NCBI GenBank assembly: GCA_050942895.1
Contig: JBMNOE010000001.1
Location: 186,001-250,000 of the forward strand
Length of the DNA: 64,000 nt
Reading direction: 5' to 3'
Source of the DNA: JBNRMR01 sp050942895
Lineage (GTDB): Bacteria; Bacillota; Clostridia; Christensenellales; UBA1750
This document shows positions 45,739 through 54,090 of the stretch, piece by piece. Positions within the stretch are counted from its first letter, which is position 1, and the number at the start of each line of letters is the position of its first letter. Position numbers and translations under genes: made by a program. The notes below the pieces were generated by a model. The model worked only from the letters and a program-made list of their open reading frames with translations. It was not told the origin of the DNA and searched no databases.

Positions 45739-45780
45739 AAAAAACACCCCCGCTATTTAATACTATAGCGAAGGTGTTTT
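45738..45780 (-). terminator. Terminator after rny, containing the next gene's ribosome site
   Basis: On the - strand AAAACACC and CGCTAT pair with ATAGCG and GGTGTTTT, with two unpaired bases on each side, and six T residues run into the ATG of the dipeptidase gene. The right arm GGGGGTG is the only likely ribosome site of that gene. Confidence 0.75.
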
Positions 45781-45797
45781 TATGTAAACATAAGCTT

Positions 45798-47393
45798 TTA
45801 TTTTGCGTATTCCATGGCCCGCACCTCGCGGATCACATTAACCTTGATATGGCCGGGGTACTCAAGCTCATCCTCGATGCGCTTGACTATCTCCTTTGCC
45901 ATCAATAACGTGCCGGCATCGTTCACATCCTCGGGCTTAACCATTATGCGAATTTCTCTGCCCGCCTGAATCGCAAAGGACTTCTCCACGCCTTCAAAGC
46001 TCTCGGCGATATCCTCCAGCTTTTGCAGGCGCTTGATGTAGTTTTCAATCGATTCGCGCCTTGCGCCGGGCCTTGCACCGCTGATGGCATCGGCGGCCTG
46101 TATCAGCACCGCCTCGATGGTCGTGGCTTCGATATCACCGTGATGCGCCGCGATGCAGTGAACCACCGCCGGCGATTCGCGGTATTTCTTTGCCAGATCA
46201 GCTCCGATGGTGATATGTGTGCCCTCCATCTCGTGGTCCACAGCCTTGCCGATATCGTGCAGCAGGCCGGCCCGCTTGCAAAGGGTCACGTCGGCCCCCA
46301 GTTCGCTTGCCATCAACCCCGCCAGATGCGAAACCTCAATCGAGTGCTTCAGCACATTTTGGCCGTAGCTTGTGCGATATTTCAGCCTGCCCAAAAGCTT
46401 GACCAGCTCGTGGTGCAGGTTATGCACATTTGTTTCGAATATGGCCTGCTCGCCGGCCTCGCGCATCTGAGTTTCGACTTCCTTGCGCGCCTTTTCCACC
46501 ATTTCCTCAATGCGGGCAGGATGTATTCTCCCGTCGGTGATCAGCTTTTCAAGGGCTATCCTTGCGGTCTCCCTGCGGACGGGGTCAAAGCCGGAGAGTA
46601 TCACGGCCTCCGGTGTATCGTCGATGATAAGATCAATTCCCGTGGCAGTTTCAAGGGCGCGAATGTTCCTTCCCTCGCGGCCGATAATGCGGCCCTTCAT
46701 CTCATCCGATGGCAAAGCAACCACTGAAACCGTCGTTTCCGCGCTATGATCCGCCGCGCAGCGCTGTATGGCGCCGGCGATGATGTGGCGGGCCTTTTTC
46801 TCCGCGTCGTCCTTGGCCTTCTGCTCAATTTCACGGACCATAACAGCCGCGTCGTGGTAAGCTTCCCTTTGAACGGAATCGATTATCGTCTGTTTAGCTT
46901 CCTCCGCCGTCATGGCGCTTATGCGCTCCAGCTCGAACTGCTGGCGGGCCTTCACTTCTTCGCTTTCTGCAAGGGTGTTTTCAGCCGCCTTGTACTTTTT
47001 ATTGATTTCGTTTTCCCGCTGCTCAAGTGCGTTCAGCTTTTTGTCCATCGAGTCCTCTCGCTGAAGCAGCCTGCGCTCGGATCTGTTCATCTCGTTTCTG
47101 CGCTCTCTAAGCTCCCTGTCGCACTCCGTCTTAAGCCGAAGAGTCTCCTCTTTAGCCTCCAGCAGCGCTTCCTTGCGGATAGCGTCCGCCTTCGAGGCTC
47201 CGTCTTCCAGCAGCTTCTTCAGCGCTTCCTCGGTCTGGCCCTTTCTTTTCATGAAAACGCCCTTGTTCAAAAGCGCGCCGACCAATATGCCTACCAAAAG
47301 CGACACAAAGATAATGCCGACTATAAGCAATGCAAATAATAATGGATTATAGAGCAATCTTTCTAAAAATCCCAATTGCGGGGCTCCCCCCAT
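45798..47393 (-). CDS. rny: Ribonuclease Y
   Basis: 531 residues from the ATG at 47393, which has AGGAGG eight bases upstream; a GTG nine bases further out has no site. A membrane anchor (about 12-40, LLFALLIVGIIFVSLLVGIL) is followed by a long coiled coil, a KH domain (MKGRIIGREGRNIRALETA) and an HD domain (KRAGLLHDIGKAVDHEMEG). RNase Y makes the main mRNA-starting cuts in Firmicutes. A ~390-base leader with a terminator-like structure precedes it. Confidence 0.97.
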   Translation of the reverse strand: MGGAPQLGFLERLLYNPLLFALLIVGIIFVSLLVGILVGALLNKGVFMKRKGQTEEALKKLLEDGASKADAIRKEALLEAKEETLRLKTECDRELRERRNEMNRSERRLLQREDSMDKKLNALEQRENEINKKYKAAENTLAESEEVKARQQFELERISAMTAEEAKQTIIDSVQREAYHDAAVMVREIEQKAKDDAEKKARHIIAGAIQRCAADHSAETTVSVVALPSDEMKGRIIGREGRNIRALETATGIDLIIDDTPEAVILSGFDPVRRETARIALEKLITDGRIHPARIEEMVEKARKEVETQMREAGEQAIFETNVHNLHHELVKLLGRLKYRTSYGQNVLKHSIEVSHLAGLMASELGADVTLCKRAGLLHDIGKAVDHEMEGTHITIGADLAKKYRESPAVVHCIAAHHGDIEATTIEAVLIQAADAISGARPGARRESIENYIKRLQKLEDIAESFEGVEKSFAIQAGREIRIMVKPEDVNDAGTLLMAKEIVKRIEDELEYPGHIKVNVIREVRAMEYAK

Positions 47394-47445
47394 AGTTTCC
47401 ACCTCCTAAACCTTGATAATTCAAATTTCTTAAATGAATAGCGCC

Positions 47446-47504
47446 AAAAAATGCACAGCCTGAAACCGCGCCTTCAAAGGCGTTGCATCGGTACTGGCGT
47501 GCAT
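47446..47504 (-). terminator. Intrinsic terminator or attenuator in the rny leader
   Basis: On the - strand ATGCAC pairs with GTGCAT; inside are GCC/GGC, ACC/GGT and CGCC/GGCG stacks around a small loop. TTTTTT follows at once. It lies about 50 bases before the rny start and so would stop transcripts before the gene. Confidence 0.65.
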
Positions 47505-47690
47505 TCGCTCGAAAATGATTCAGCTTTTACAAAAGAGCATTGCCCTAAAAGACATGTTTCTCCGCTTTTTGCGCAAATTCATAAACATCCCTTATGGACG
47601 CATACAACTAAAGCTATGCTCTATGGAACCGCAGTAAACGGCACCTCATCAGATTAACTCAGGGGATATGACAAAACCCCAAAAGGGTGA
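47505..47690 (-). ncRNA. Candidate structured RNA in the rny leader
   Basis: Between the rny promoter and the leader terminator the - strand can fold: AGAGCAT pairs with ATGCTCT about 85 bases later, enclosing ATGTTT/AAACAT and a CGC-AAAAA-GCG hairpin. A second -10-like TATTAT with TTGATT 16 bases upstream (near 47690-47720) could start a shorter RNA. No known family (6S, tmRNA, RNase P, common riboswitches) was recognised. It may be a leader control element or an independent small RNA. Confidence 0.4.
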
Positions 47691-47786
47691 TATATAATAC
47701 CCCGAATAAAAAACCAATCAAGCATTATCTATCTAAAAACGCTACCACGCTATGCATAAACATGCAGTGATACCAACGCTATACTA

Positions 47787-47815
47787 AATATATAGAAAAG
47801 CGCGGCAAATGTCAA
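47787..47815 (-). promoter_or_regulatory. Promoter upstream of rny
   Basis: On the - strand a perfect TTGACA (47815-47810), 17 bases, TATATT (47792-47787). It gives a leader of about 385 bases. It lies inside the region that forms the probable recA terminator. Confidence 0.75.
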
Positions 47816-47835
47816 GCAGTTTGGCATTCGCGCGC
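47796..47835 (-). terminator. Probable recA terminator, overlapping the rny promoter
   Basis: GCGCG pairs with CGCGC and AATG with CATT across an internal loop, followed by TTTTCT on the - strand. The stem is imperfect. The -35 box of the rny promoter sits in the loop side of this hairpin. Confidence 0.5.
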
Positions 47836-47880
47836 TTATGTTTACTGTGCAATTTCTGTAAATGTTCGCATTTCGGCGTT

Positions 47881-48942
47881 TTATTCTTCGGGAGCGCCGT
47901 CGTCCTCCGCCTCCGGTTCCCCAAAGGGCGCAGAAATTGCCCCTGCGTTCAGTTTCTGGCGGATTTTCTGCTCCACTTCCTGCATCGTCTCGGGATTATC
48001 CTTAAGATATTGCTTTGCGTTTTCCCTGCCCTGGCCGATCCTCACGCCGTTATAGGAATACCATGACCCGGATTTTTGAACGATTTCGTGGGTAGCGCCC
48101 AGATCCAGACAAGAGCCCGACTTCGATATTCCCTCGCCGTAGATGATGTCGAACTCAGCGGTCCTAAATGGCGGCGCCACCTTGTTTTTCACGACCTTTA
48201 CCCTTGTGCGGTTACCGACGACCTCCGTGCCGCTCTTTATCTGCTCGCCCCTACGGATATCAAGGCGCACGGAGGAGTAGAACTTAAGCGCGCGCCCGCC
48301 GCTGGTGGTCTCCGGGCTGCCGAACATCACGCCCACCTTTTCGCGAAGCTGGTTGGTAAAGATGATGGTGCATTCCGTCTTGCTGACGATTCCCGCCAGC
48401 TTTCTCAGCGCCTGGGACATCATCCTCGCCTGAAGGCCCACGTGGGTGTCGCCCATCTCGCCGTCCAGCTCAGCCCTTGGCACCAGCGCCGCCACCGAGT
48501 CGATGACTATCATGTCCACAGCGTTTGAGCGCACCAGCGCCTCGGCAATGTTCAGGGCATCCTCACCCGTGTCCGGCTGGGAAACATACAGCTCGTCGAT
48601 GTCTACGCCCAGGCGCCTTGCATACGCCGGGTCAAGAGCATGCTCGGCATCAATGAAAGCCGCTGTTCCGCCCTCTTTTTGGCACTCGGCGATTATATGC
48701 AATGTCAGCGTCGTCTTTCCCGATGATTCCGGCCCATATATCTCGATAATTCTTCCCTTGGGGATACCCCCCACGCCCAGAGCGATGTCCAGCTCAAGAC
48801 AGCCTGTGGGCAGAACGTTCACCTGCTGATGTTCGGTTGAACCCAGCTTCATCACCGAGCCCGCCCCGTATTTTTTGTCTATCGCCGCAAGCGCCTGCTC
48901 CAACGCTTTTTTCCTTGCCTCCAACTGTTTTGCATCCGCCAT
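47881..48942 (-). CDS. recA: RecA recombinase
   Basis: 353 residues. Walker A is GPESSGKTT (about 68-76), and VDMIVIDSVAALVPRAEL with GLQARMMSQALRKLAG is the family core; ALKFYSSVRLDIRR and an acidic tail (EPEAEDDGAPEE) close it. It drives strand exchange and LexA self-cleavage. GGAGG lies before the ATG. No LexA box was recognised upstream by eye. Confidence 0.98.
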   Translation of the reverse strand: MADAKQLEARKKALEQALAAIDKKYGAGSVMKLGSTEHQQVNVLPTGCLELDIALGVGGIPKGRIIEIYGPESSGKTTLTLHIIAECQKEGGTAAFIDAEHALDPAYARRLGVDIDELYVSQPDTGEDALNIAEALVRSNAVDMIVIDSVAALVPRAELDGEMGDTHVGLQARMMSQALRKLAGIVSKTECTIIFTNQLREKVGVMFGSPETTSGGRALKFYSSVRLDIRRGEQIKSGTEVVGNRTRVKVVKNKVAPPFRTAEFDIIYGEGISKSGSCLDLGATHEIVQKSGSWYSYNGVRIGQGRENAKQYLKDNPETMQEVEQKIRQKLNAGAISAPFGEPEAEDDGAPEE

Positions 48943-49048
48943 GTCAGACGCCCCTCCGCTTTCCTTTTTTATTTCTTACCATTATACATATTGCCCCGTA
49001 AAACTCGGAGCAATATGGATGTCGATTATTGTGTTTCCCGGGCTGCGC

Positions 49049-49840
49049 CTAGGGTTTTATAAGACCCGCGGCGATGTTCACGCAGCGCTGATGCTGCGAG
49101 CATGTGGAGGCCGTGCCATGGGTTCTGCTGCCCTTAAAGTGCAGGCACACCTGCTGGTACATGCCGTTGTCGGCGATGGTCTCATAGCCGTGGGGCATTC
49201 CGTTGACGCTGCCCGCATACCACCGGCTGTTTAGCCGCACCAAAACCGGCCTGCGCGTCCACGACCACTTTCCGCCATAGGTGGATTTCATCGTCGCGGT
49301 GTCCTCCTTGGTGGCAGGCTCAAAGTCCACATGATTATAGCCGCCAACCATGATGGCGTAATATGTCTTGCCGGTGTAAAAGTCCATTATTCTGAACTTG
49401 CTGCCCCGCTTAAGTATTTTCTTGGCCTCCGACCATTCGATTATCCTGCCGTACATCCCCGCCTTCGGTGTGGGTGAGGGCGATGGCGTGGGCTGGCGGG
49501 AACTGCCGCTGCCGCTTATGCGCTTGGCCTCGTTTTCAAAGAGCAGCTCAGCGGTCTTTCCGCCCACAACGCCGTCAGGAGAAAGGCCGTTGCCCTTTTG
49601 GAACTCGATGACCGAGTTTTTCGTCACCGAACCGAACTGGCCCGTGATCTTGTAGGGGTAATAGCCCAGATCCCTCAGCCGAAGCTGCAGCAACAGCACA
49701 TTGTCCCCAGTGTCGTCAAGCTTGATTATAAGGCCTGAATAATCGCTCTGCGCCAGGGCATTAACAGTGAGCACCAGCGAAAAAAACAGGACGAGCACCA
49801 GGCATATTATCTTTTTACCAAATAAAAACAACCTTTTCAT
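49049..49840 (-). CDS. Secreted peptidoglycan-binding protein with conserved His-rich C-terminal domain
   Basis: 263 residues. A signal peptide (to about residue 30, ending NALAQ) is followed by a PG_binding_1 domain (DNVLLLQLRLRDLGYYPYKI to DGVVGGKTAELLF, about 45-110), a Ser/Pro/Thr linker, and a C-terminal domain with NGMPHGYETIADNGM, VCLHFKGSRTHG and a later HQ. This last domain occurs with PG_binding_1 in other clostridia; its His pattern hints at a metal site, but no function is established. The -10 box lies only ten bases before the ATG, and no ribosome site is seen. Confidence 0.8.
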   Translation of the reverse strand: MKRLFLFGKKIICLVLVLFFSLVLTVNALAQSDYSGLIIKLDDTGDNVLLLQLRLRDLGYYPYKITGQFGSVTKNSVIEFQKGNGLSPDGVVGGKTAELLFENEAKRISGSGSSRQPTPSPSPTPKAGMYGRIIEWSEAKKILKRGSKFRIMDFYTGKTYYAIMVGGYNHVDFEPATKEDTATMKSTYGGKWSWTRRPVLVRLNSRWYAGSVNGMPHGYETIADNGMYQQVCLHFKGSRTHGTASTCSQHQRCVNIAAGLIKP

Positions 49841-49849
49841 AGTAAGATA

Positions 49850-49878
49850 ATTATACTACCAAAGATTGCTTTTGTAAA
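49850..49878 (-). promoter_or_regulatory. Promoter immediately before the peptidoglycan-binding protein gene
   Basis: On the - strand TTTACA (49878-49873), 17 bases, a perfect TATAAT (49855-49850). The start codon begins at 49840, so the transcript would have a leader of only a few bases or none. Confidence 0.7.
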
Positions 49879-50104
49879 TACATTTTGCACCTTTATACCA
49901 TCAAATTACGAACGCCAGTTCATCGTTGCCTTTTCTAAAGCATATATAGCCTCAGCGCGCTGCTGTTTGCAGGCACTTTTTCCGCATCCTTCCCAACTCC
50001 GTCGCCCTCCCCTGTTTTGCTATACAATTCACCGAAAATATGGTAAAATAAATGAGATAATATAAAAGGCAAAATTTGCTTTGCATCATAGAGAGGAGAA
50101 TAAA

Positions 50105-51898
50105 ATGCAGTATGAAAAAAGACTTGTGGGAGAATTGCCTAAGATAGGCATAAGGCCCACCATTGACGGCAGGCGCAGAGGCGTTCGCGAATCCCTTGAG
50201 GATCAAACCATGAACATGGCCAAGGCCGCCGCCAAGCTTATAAGCGAAAACCTGAAATATCCCAACGGCCAGCCGGTAGAGGTGGTCATTGCAGACACCA
50301 CCATCGGCGGAGTCCGCGAAGCAGCCATGTGCCAGGCAAAGTTCGAGAAAGAAAACGTGGGCGTTACTCTCACAGTCACTCCCTGCTGGTGCTACGGAAC
50401 CGAGACCACCGACATGGATCCCCACACAATCAAGGCGGTTTGGGGCTTTAACGGAACCGAGCGCCCCGGCGCCGTCTATCTGGCCGCAGCCATGAGCGCC
50501 TACGCCCAAAAGGGCCTGCCCGCTTTCTCAATATACGGCCGCGATGTTCAGGACGCCGGCACCACCGAGGTGCCCGAGGACGTTCGTGAGAAAATCCTGC
50601 TGTTCGCCAAGGCGGGAATAGCTGCTGCATCCATGAGAGGCGCCAGCTATCTGCAAATCGGCTCTGTCTGCATGGGCATTGCCGGGTCGATCTTAAACCA
50701 GGACTTTTTGCAGGATTACTTCGGTATGAGGAGCGAGTCCGTGGATGAAACGGAGATCCTGCGCCGCATTGAGCTGGGCATATATGATCCCGATGAGTTT
50801 GAGAAAGCCTATGCCTGGGTCAGAGAAAATTGCAAAGAGGGCTTCGACAAGAACCCGGTAGACATGCAGTATTCCGCCGAGGAAAAGGACGAGCAATGGA
50901 AGTTTGTCATCAAAAGCATGATGATAATCCGCGACCTGATGATCGGCAACCCGAAGCTGGCGGAAATGGGCTTCATCGAGGAGAGCTGCGGCCGCAACGC
51001 CATAGCAGCGGGGGTCCAGGGCCAGCGCCAGTGGACCGACTTTAAGCCCAACTTCGACTTCGGCGAGGCCATGCTCTGCTCCCAGTTCGATTGGAACGGC
51101 CTGCGGGAAGCCTTTGTGGTGGCCACAGAGAACGATACCCTAAACGGTATAACGATGCTCTTTCAGCATCTGCTGACTGGGAAGCCCGGCATATTCGCCG
51201 ACGTGCGCACATACTGGAGCCCCGAAGCCGCCCTGCGCGTTACCGGCAAAAAGCTGACCGGCGACGCTGAAAACGGCATCATTCACCTGATAAACAGCGG
51301 AGCCGCCTCCCTGGACGGCACAGGCGCCGTTGTGGGCGACGACGGCAAGCCGGTCATAAAGCCTTTCTACGAGATGACCGAGGATGAGGCGAAGGCCTGC
51401 CTTGACAGCTGCGACTGGTGCCCTGCCGATCAGTTCTACTTCAGAGGCGGCGGCTTCTCCAGCCACTATTCCGGCGGCACAAAGGGCGGTATGCCTGTGA
51501 CATTGGCGCGAATAAACCTGATCAAGGGCCTCGGTCCTGTGCTGCAGATTGCCGAGGGTGTCACCTGCCAGCTGGACGAGGACATGCACAAGGCATTCGA
51601 CCTGCGCACCGACCCAACCTGGCCCACCACCTGGTTTGCACCAAGGCTGACAGGCAAGGGCGCTTTCAAGGATGTCTATTCCGTGATGGCAAACTGGGGC
51701 GCGAACCACGGCGCCTTCGTCCACGGCCATATCGGCGCGGAGCTGATCACAATGGCGTCCATGCTGCGCATTCCGGTTTCGATGCACAATGTCTGCGAAG
51801 ACGACATCTACCGCCCCCACAGTTGGGCGGCATTCGGCACTGATGATCTGGAAGCGGCTGACTTCAGAGCCTGCGCCGCATACGGACCGCTCTACTGA
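50105..51898 (+). CDS. fucI: L-fucose isomerase
   Basis: 597 residues, the usual length. It starts MQYEKRLVGELPKIGIRPTI with GAGAGGAG before the ATG. GRDVQDAGTTEVPEDVR, GIAGSILNQDFLQDYFGMR and the end RIPVSMHNVCEDDIYRPHSW then AACAAYGPLY-like residues match the FucI family; the His in SMHN corresponds to the conserved active-site region. It converts L-fucose to L-fuculose (also D-arabinose to D-ribulose) with Mn2+, in the cytoplasm. A TIM-barrel isomerase gene follows by 32 bases. No fuculokinase, aldolase or fucose transporter is next to it. Confidence 0.95.
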   Translation: MQYEKRLVGELPKIGIRPTIDGRRRGVRESLEDQTMNMAKAAAKLISENLKYPNGQPVEVVIADTTIGGVREAAMCQAKFEKENVGVTLTVTPCWCYGTETTDMDPHTIKAVWGFNGTERPGAVYLAAAMSAYAQKGLPAFSIYGRDVQDAGTTEVPEDVREKILLFAKAGIAAASMRGASYLQIGSVCMGIAGSILNQDFLQDYFGMRSESVDETEILRRIELGIYDPDEFEKAYAWVRENCKEGFDKNPVDMQYSAEEKDEQWKFVIKSMMIIRDLMIGNPKLAEMGFIEESCGRNAIAAGVQGQRQWTDFKPNFDFGEAMLCSQFDWNGLREAFVVATENDTLNGITMLFQHLLTGKPGIFADVRTYWSPEAALRVTGKKLTGDAENGIIHLINSGAASLDGTGAVVGDDGKPVIKPFYEMTEDEAKACLDSCDWCPADQFYFRGGGFSSHYSGGTKGGMPVTLARINLIKGLGPVLQIAEGVTCQLDEDMHKAFDLRTDPTWPTTWFAPRLTGKGAFKDVYSVMANWGANHGAFVHGHIGAELITMASMLRIPVSMHNVCEDDIYRPHSWAAFGTDDLEAADFRACAAYGPLY

Positions 51899-51930
51899 TA
51901 TTGATCGTTATCAAAAACGGAGGAAAGAAG

Positions 51931-52707
51931 ATGAAATTCGGAATCTGCTGCGGCATAGAAAGCGCCGCCCTCGTGAAGGAAATGGGCTACGATTATTTTG
52001 AGTGCACTTTTTCCGGTATAGGCAATATGACGGACGAGGAATTTGAAGATTTCAAAAACAAGGTGTTCGAGCTGGACTTCTACCCCGAAGCCATGAACGT
52101 GATGCTTCCCGGTAAATTCCGCCTCACCGGAGATGAAGCCGACCTTGCCCCGGTGGTTCCTTTCCTGGAAAAAGCCTTTGCAAGGGCAGCCCAGCTTAAA
52201 ACCGCGGTGGTTGTGTTCGGCAGCGGCGGCGCCAGGAATGTTCCCGAGGGTTTTGACAAGGCCAAGGCATGGGATCAACTGGTGGAGTATCTGAATATCG
52301 CGGGAGATATCGCTGCGAAGAACGGAGTCAACATCGCGATTGAGCCTCTGCGCTTTGGCGAGAGCAATATCGTGAACCTGGTGGCAGAGGGCGCTTATTT
52401 AGCGGCAAGGGTAAACAAGCCCTCCGTCCGCTGCCTGGCTGACTATTACCATGTGGCCATGAACGAGGAAAGTTGCGAGGGAATTCCCGCATTCGGACAC
52501 AGGCTTGAGCATTGCCACATCGCCAGGAAGGAAGGGCGCGCATATCCCCTGCCCACGGACGATCAGGATTATATGCCCTTTTTCAGCGCGCTGAAGGCAG
52601 CGGGCTACGACAAGCGTCTGAGCGTTGAGGGAACAGCCTACAATGGCATCGATCAGGACGGGCCAAAGTCTCTCAAGCTGATGAAGGAACTTATCAGCCG
52701 TCTATAA
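51931..52707 (+). CDS. Sugar phosphate isomerase/epimerase-like TIM-barrel protein
   Basis: 258 residues from MKFGICCGIES, with GGAGG seven bases upstream. It has the xylose isomerase-like barrel with likely metal ligands: Glu in VNIAIEPLRFGESNIVN, Asp in CLADYYHVAMNEE, His in LEHCHIARKEGRAYP, and Glu in LSVEGTAYNG. The family includes D-tagatose and ketose 3-epimerases and inosose enzymes. Pairing with fucI suggests action on a ketose or its relative, but the substrate is not known. Confidence 0.82.
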   Translation: MKFGICCGIESAALVKEMGYDYFECTFSGIGNMTDEEFEDFKNKVFELDFYPEAMNVMLPGKFRLTGDEADLAPVVPFLEKAFARAAQLKTAVVVFGSGGARNVPEGFDKAKAWDQLVEYLNIAGDIAAKNGVNIAIEPLRFGESNIVNLVAEGAYLAARVNKPSVRCLADYYHVAMNEESCEGIPAFGHRLEHCHIARKEGRAYPLPTDDQDYMPFFSALKAAGYDKRLSVEGTAYNGIDQDGPKSLKLMKELISRL

Positions 52708-52740
52708 AATCCACGGCGGGCCCCACCCGCCCACGCAAAA

Positions 52741-52770
52741 AAGGATGTCCTCCTCGGACATCCTTTTTTT
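52741..52770. terminator. Terminator between the fucI unit and the deaminase gene
   Basis: A ten-pair perfect stem (AAGGATGTCC with GGACATCCTT) with a five-base loop is followed by a run of T on the + strand; A residues before it let it work on the - strand too. Confidence 0.9.
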
Positions 52771-52832
52771 CTCCCAAGCGCCTTCGCGCAGGCAAAAACC
52801 TCTTTGCGATCTTAGCAAATTATATGCGTGTA

Positions 52833-53225
52833 CTACGCCAGCGGTAGCAAATCCTTGATTTTAATCTTGGCCGCTTCGCCCGACTCATCGTTTAATATGA
52901 CTTTTATGTCGGGGGAGTATTCCAGCAGCATTTGGCGGCAGTTTCCACAGGGCGGCAACAGGCAGTTCTTTGCCTTTTCGTGCACGGCGACGATGGCGTC
53001 AAACTCTCGCTCGCCCGCAGTGATGGCCGCGCCCATGGCGATAAACTCGGCGCAGGAACCGTGGATGCCGTCGCAGTTCACGCCCAGATAAATCTTTCCG
53101 TTTTTGCAGCGCAATGCGCAGCCCACAGTGTGGTTGTATATGCCGTCGTCAAAGTTTCGCTTAAGCGCGTCAAGGGCCAGCTCTATCAAATCTCTGTCGG
53201 CCACCGTGATTTCATGTTTTTTCAT
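52833..53225 (-). CDS. Cytidine deaminase-like zinc enzyme (blasticidin-S-deaminase-like)
   Basis: 130 residues. The zinc and catalytic site is complete: GSCAEFIAMGAAI (Cys and catalytic Glu) and LLPPCGNCRQMLLEY (two Cys). The spacing and the motifs YLGVNCDGIHGSCAE and SPDIKVI resemble blasticidin-S deaminase more than housekeeping Cdd, which has the NIENASYG-type segment here. It may salvage cytidine or act on another aminopyrimidine. It lies 16 bases after cvpA on the same strand. Confidence 0.8.
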   Translation of the reverse strand: MKKHEITVADRDLIELALDALKRNFDDGIYNHTVGCALRCKNGKIYLGVNCDGIHGSCAEFIAMGAAITAGEREFDAIVAVHEKAKNCLLPPCGNCRQMLLEYSPDIKVILNDESGEAAKIKIKDLLPLA

Positions 53226-53241
53226 TTTTATATCCCCCGGC

Positions 53242-53958
53242 TCACAGCACGCTTTTTATGGCGGAAAGTATAAAGTTGCCCTCGTAAAAGAAGGAGGCCA
53301 GCCGGGATTCGTCTATCATCTCCTGCACAATATCCACCGGCACCACGGCCAGCACAACCGGCACCAGCATGAATACTACAAAAACTATGAAAACACCCCT
53401 TATAAGCCCGAAGCCGCCCCCCAGCAGAGAGTCGAACTGCCGCAGAACCGGCAGCTTCATCACATAGCCGACGAGGACGCTCAGCATCGAAAAAAGCAGA
53501 TAGACGGTGAACAGTATCAGCAGAAAGCTGATTATATTAAGCGCAGCATAGGCAAGGGTGTAGTTGAAATAATCCTCGAAGGTCAAAAGGCCCTGGGAGA
53601 TGTAAACCTGGCCGACTATATTTTCATAAAGCATGTTGTTGAATGGCCAGGGGAAGTTGGCGTCCCTGACCGCCTGGGCCACAAACGACTCGGACACGGA
53701 GCTTACGAGAGTCCTGGCCGTTTCAAGGGAGGTGATGTTGGATGCCCCCTCCGTGTAGTGGACTATCTGCTGAAGAAGCTGCGTGTTTTCGATTATCCAC
53801 TGGGATAAAGAAGAATACATCAAAAAAGCGCAGACCCAAGCCACCAAAAGGCCGGCGATATTCATCACCGAAGACAAAAGCCCGCTGTAGATGCCGTAGG
53901 CCACGCTCAGGCCGATGACGGCTATTATCGCTATATCGATCAGATTAATGCCTTCCAT
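53242..53958 (-). CDS. CvpA family membrane protein
   Basis: 238 residues. A four-helix membrane pattern opens with LIDIAIIAVIGLSVAYGIYSG, the CvpA start, and ends with RQFDSLLGGGFGLIRGVFIV. The region between segments (about 60-125) is long and probably outside. CvpA proteins link to colicin V release in E. coli and to envelope integrity elsewhere; their exact role is open. It follows DUF5711 and DUF6487 genes. Confidence 0.85.
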   Translation of the reverse strand: MEGINLIDIAIIAVIGLSVAYGIYSGLLSSVMNIAGLLVAWVCAFLMYSSLSQWIIENTQLLQQIVHYTEGASNITSLETARTLVSSVSESFVAQAVRDANFPWPFNNMLYENIVGQVYISQGLLTFEDYFNYTLAYAALNIISFLLILFTVYLLFSMLSVLVGYVMKLPVLRQFDSLLGGGFGLIRGVFIVFVVFMLVPVVLAVVPVDIVQEMIDESRLASFFYEGNFILSAIKSVL

Positions 53959-54090
53959 TTTCTTCCTTCCATTTGCCCTTTTTTCATTCCTGCCTTTTCT
54001 GCGCCTTTATTTCCTAATCTTTATATGATTTTTTGTAAGTATATATCATACTACAAATTGGAGTTTTTCCATATGACAACAAGAAGTTAA

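Noticed and set aside
47451..47657. 68-codon + strand frame in the rny leader
   Set aside because: No ribosome site; it begins at the stem of the terminator on the other strand.
49841..50104. Promoter for fucI
   Set aside because: Several TATA-like hexamers exist but none has a -35 at proper spacing.
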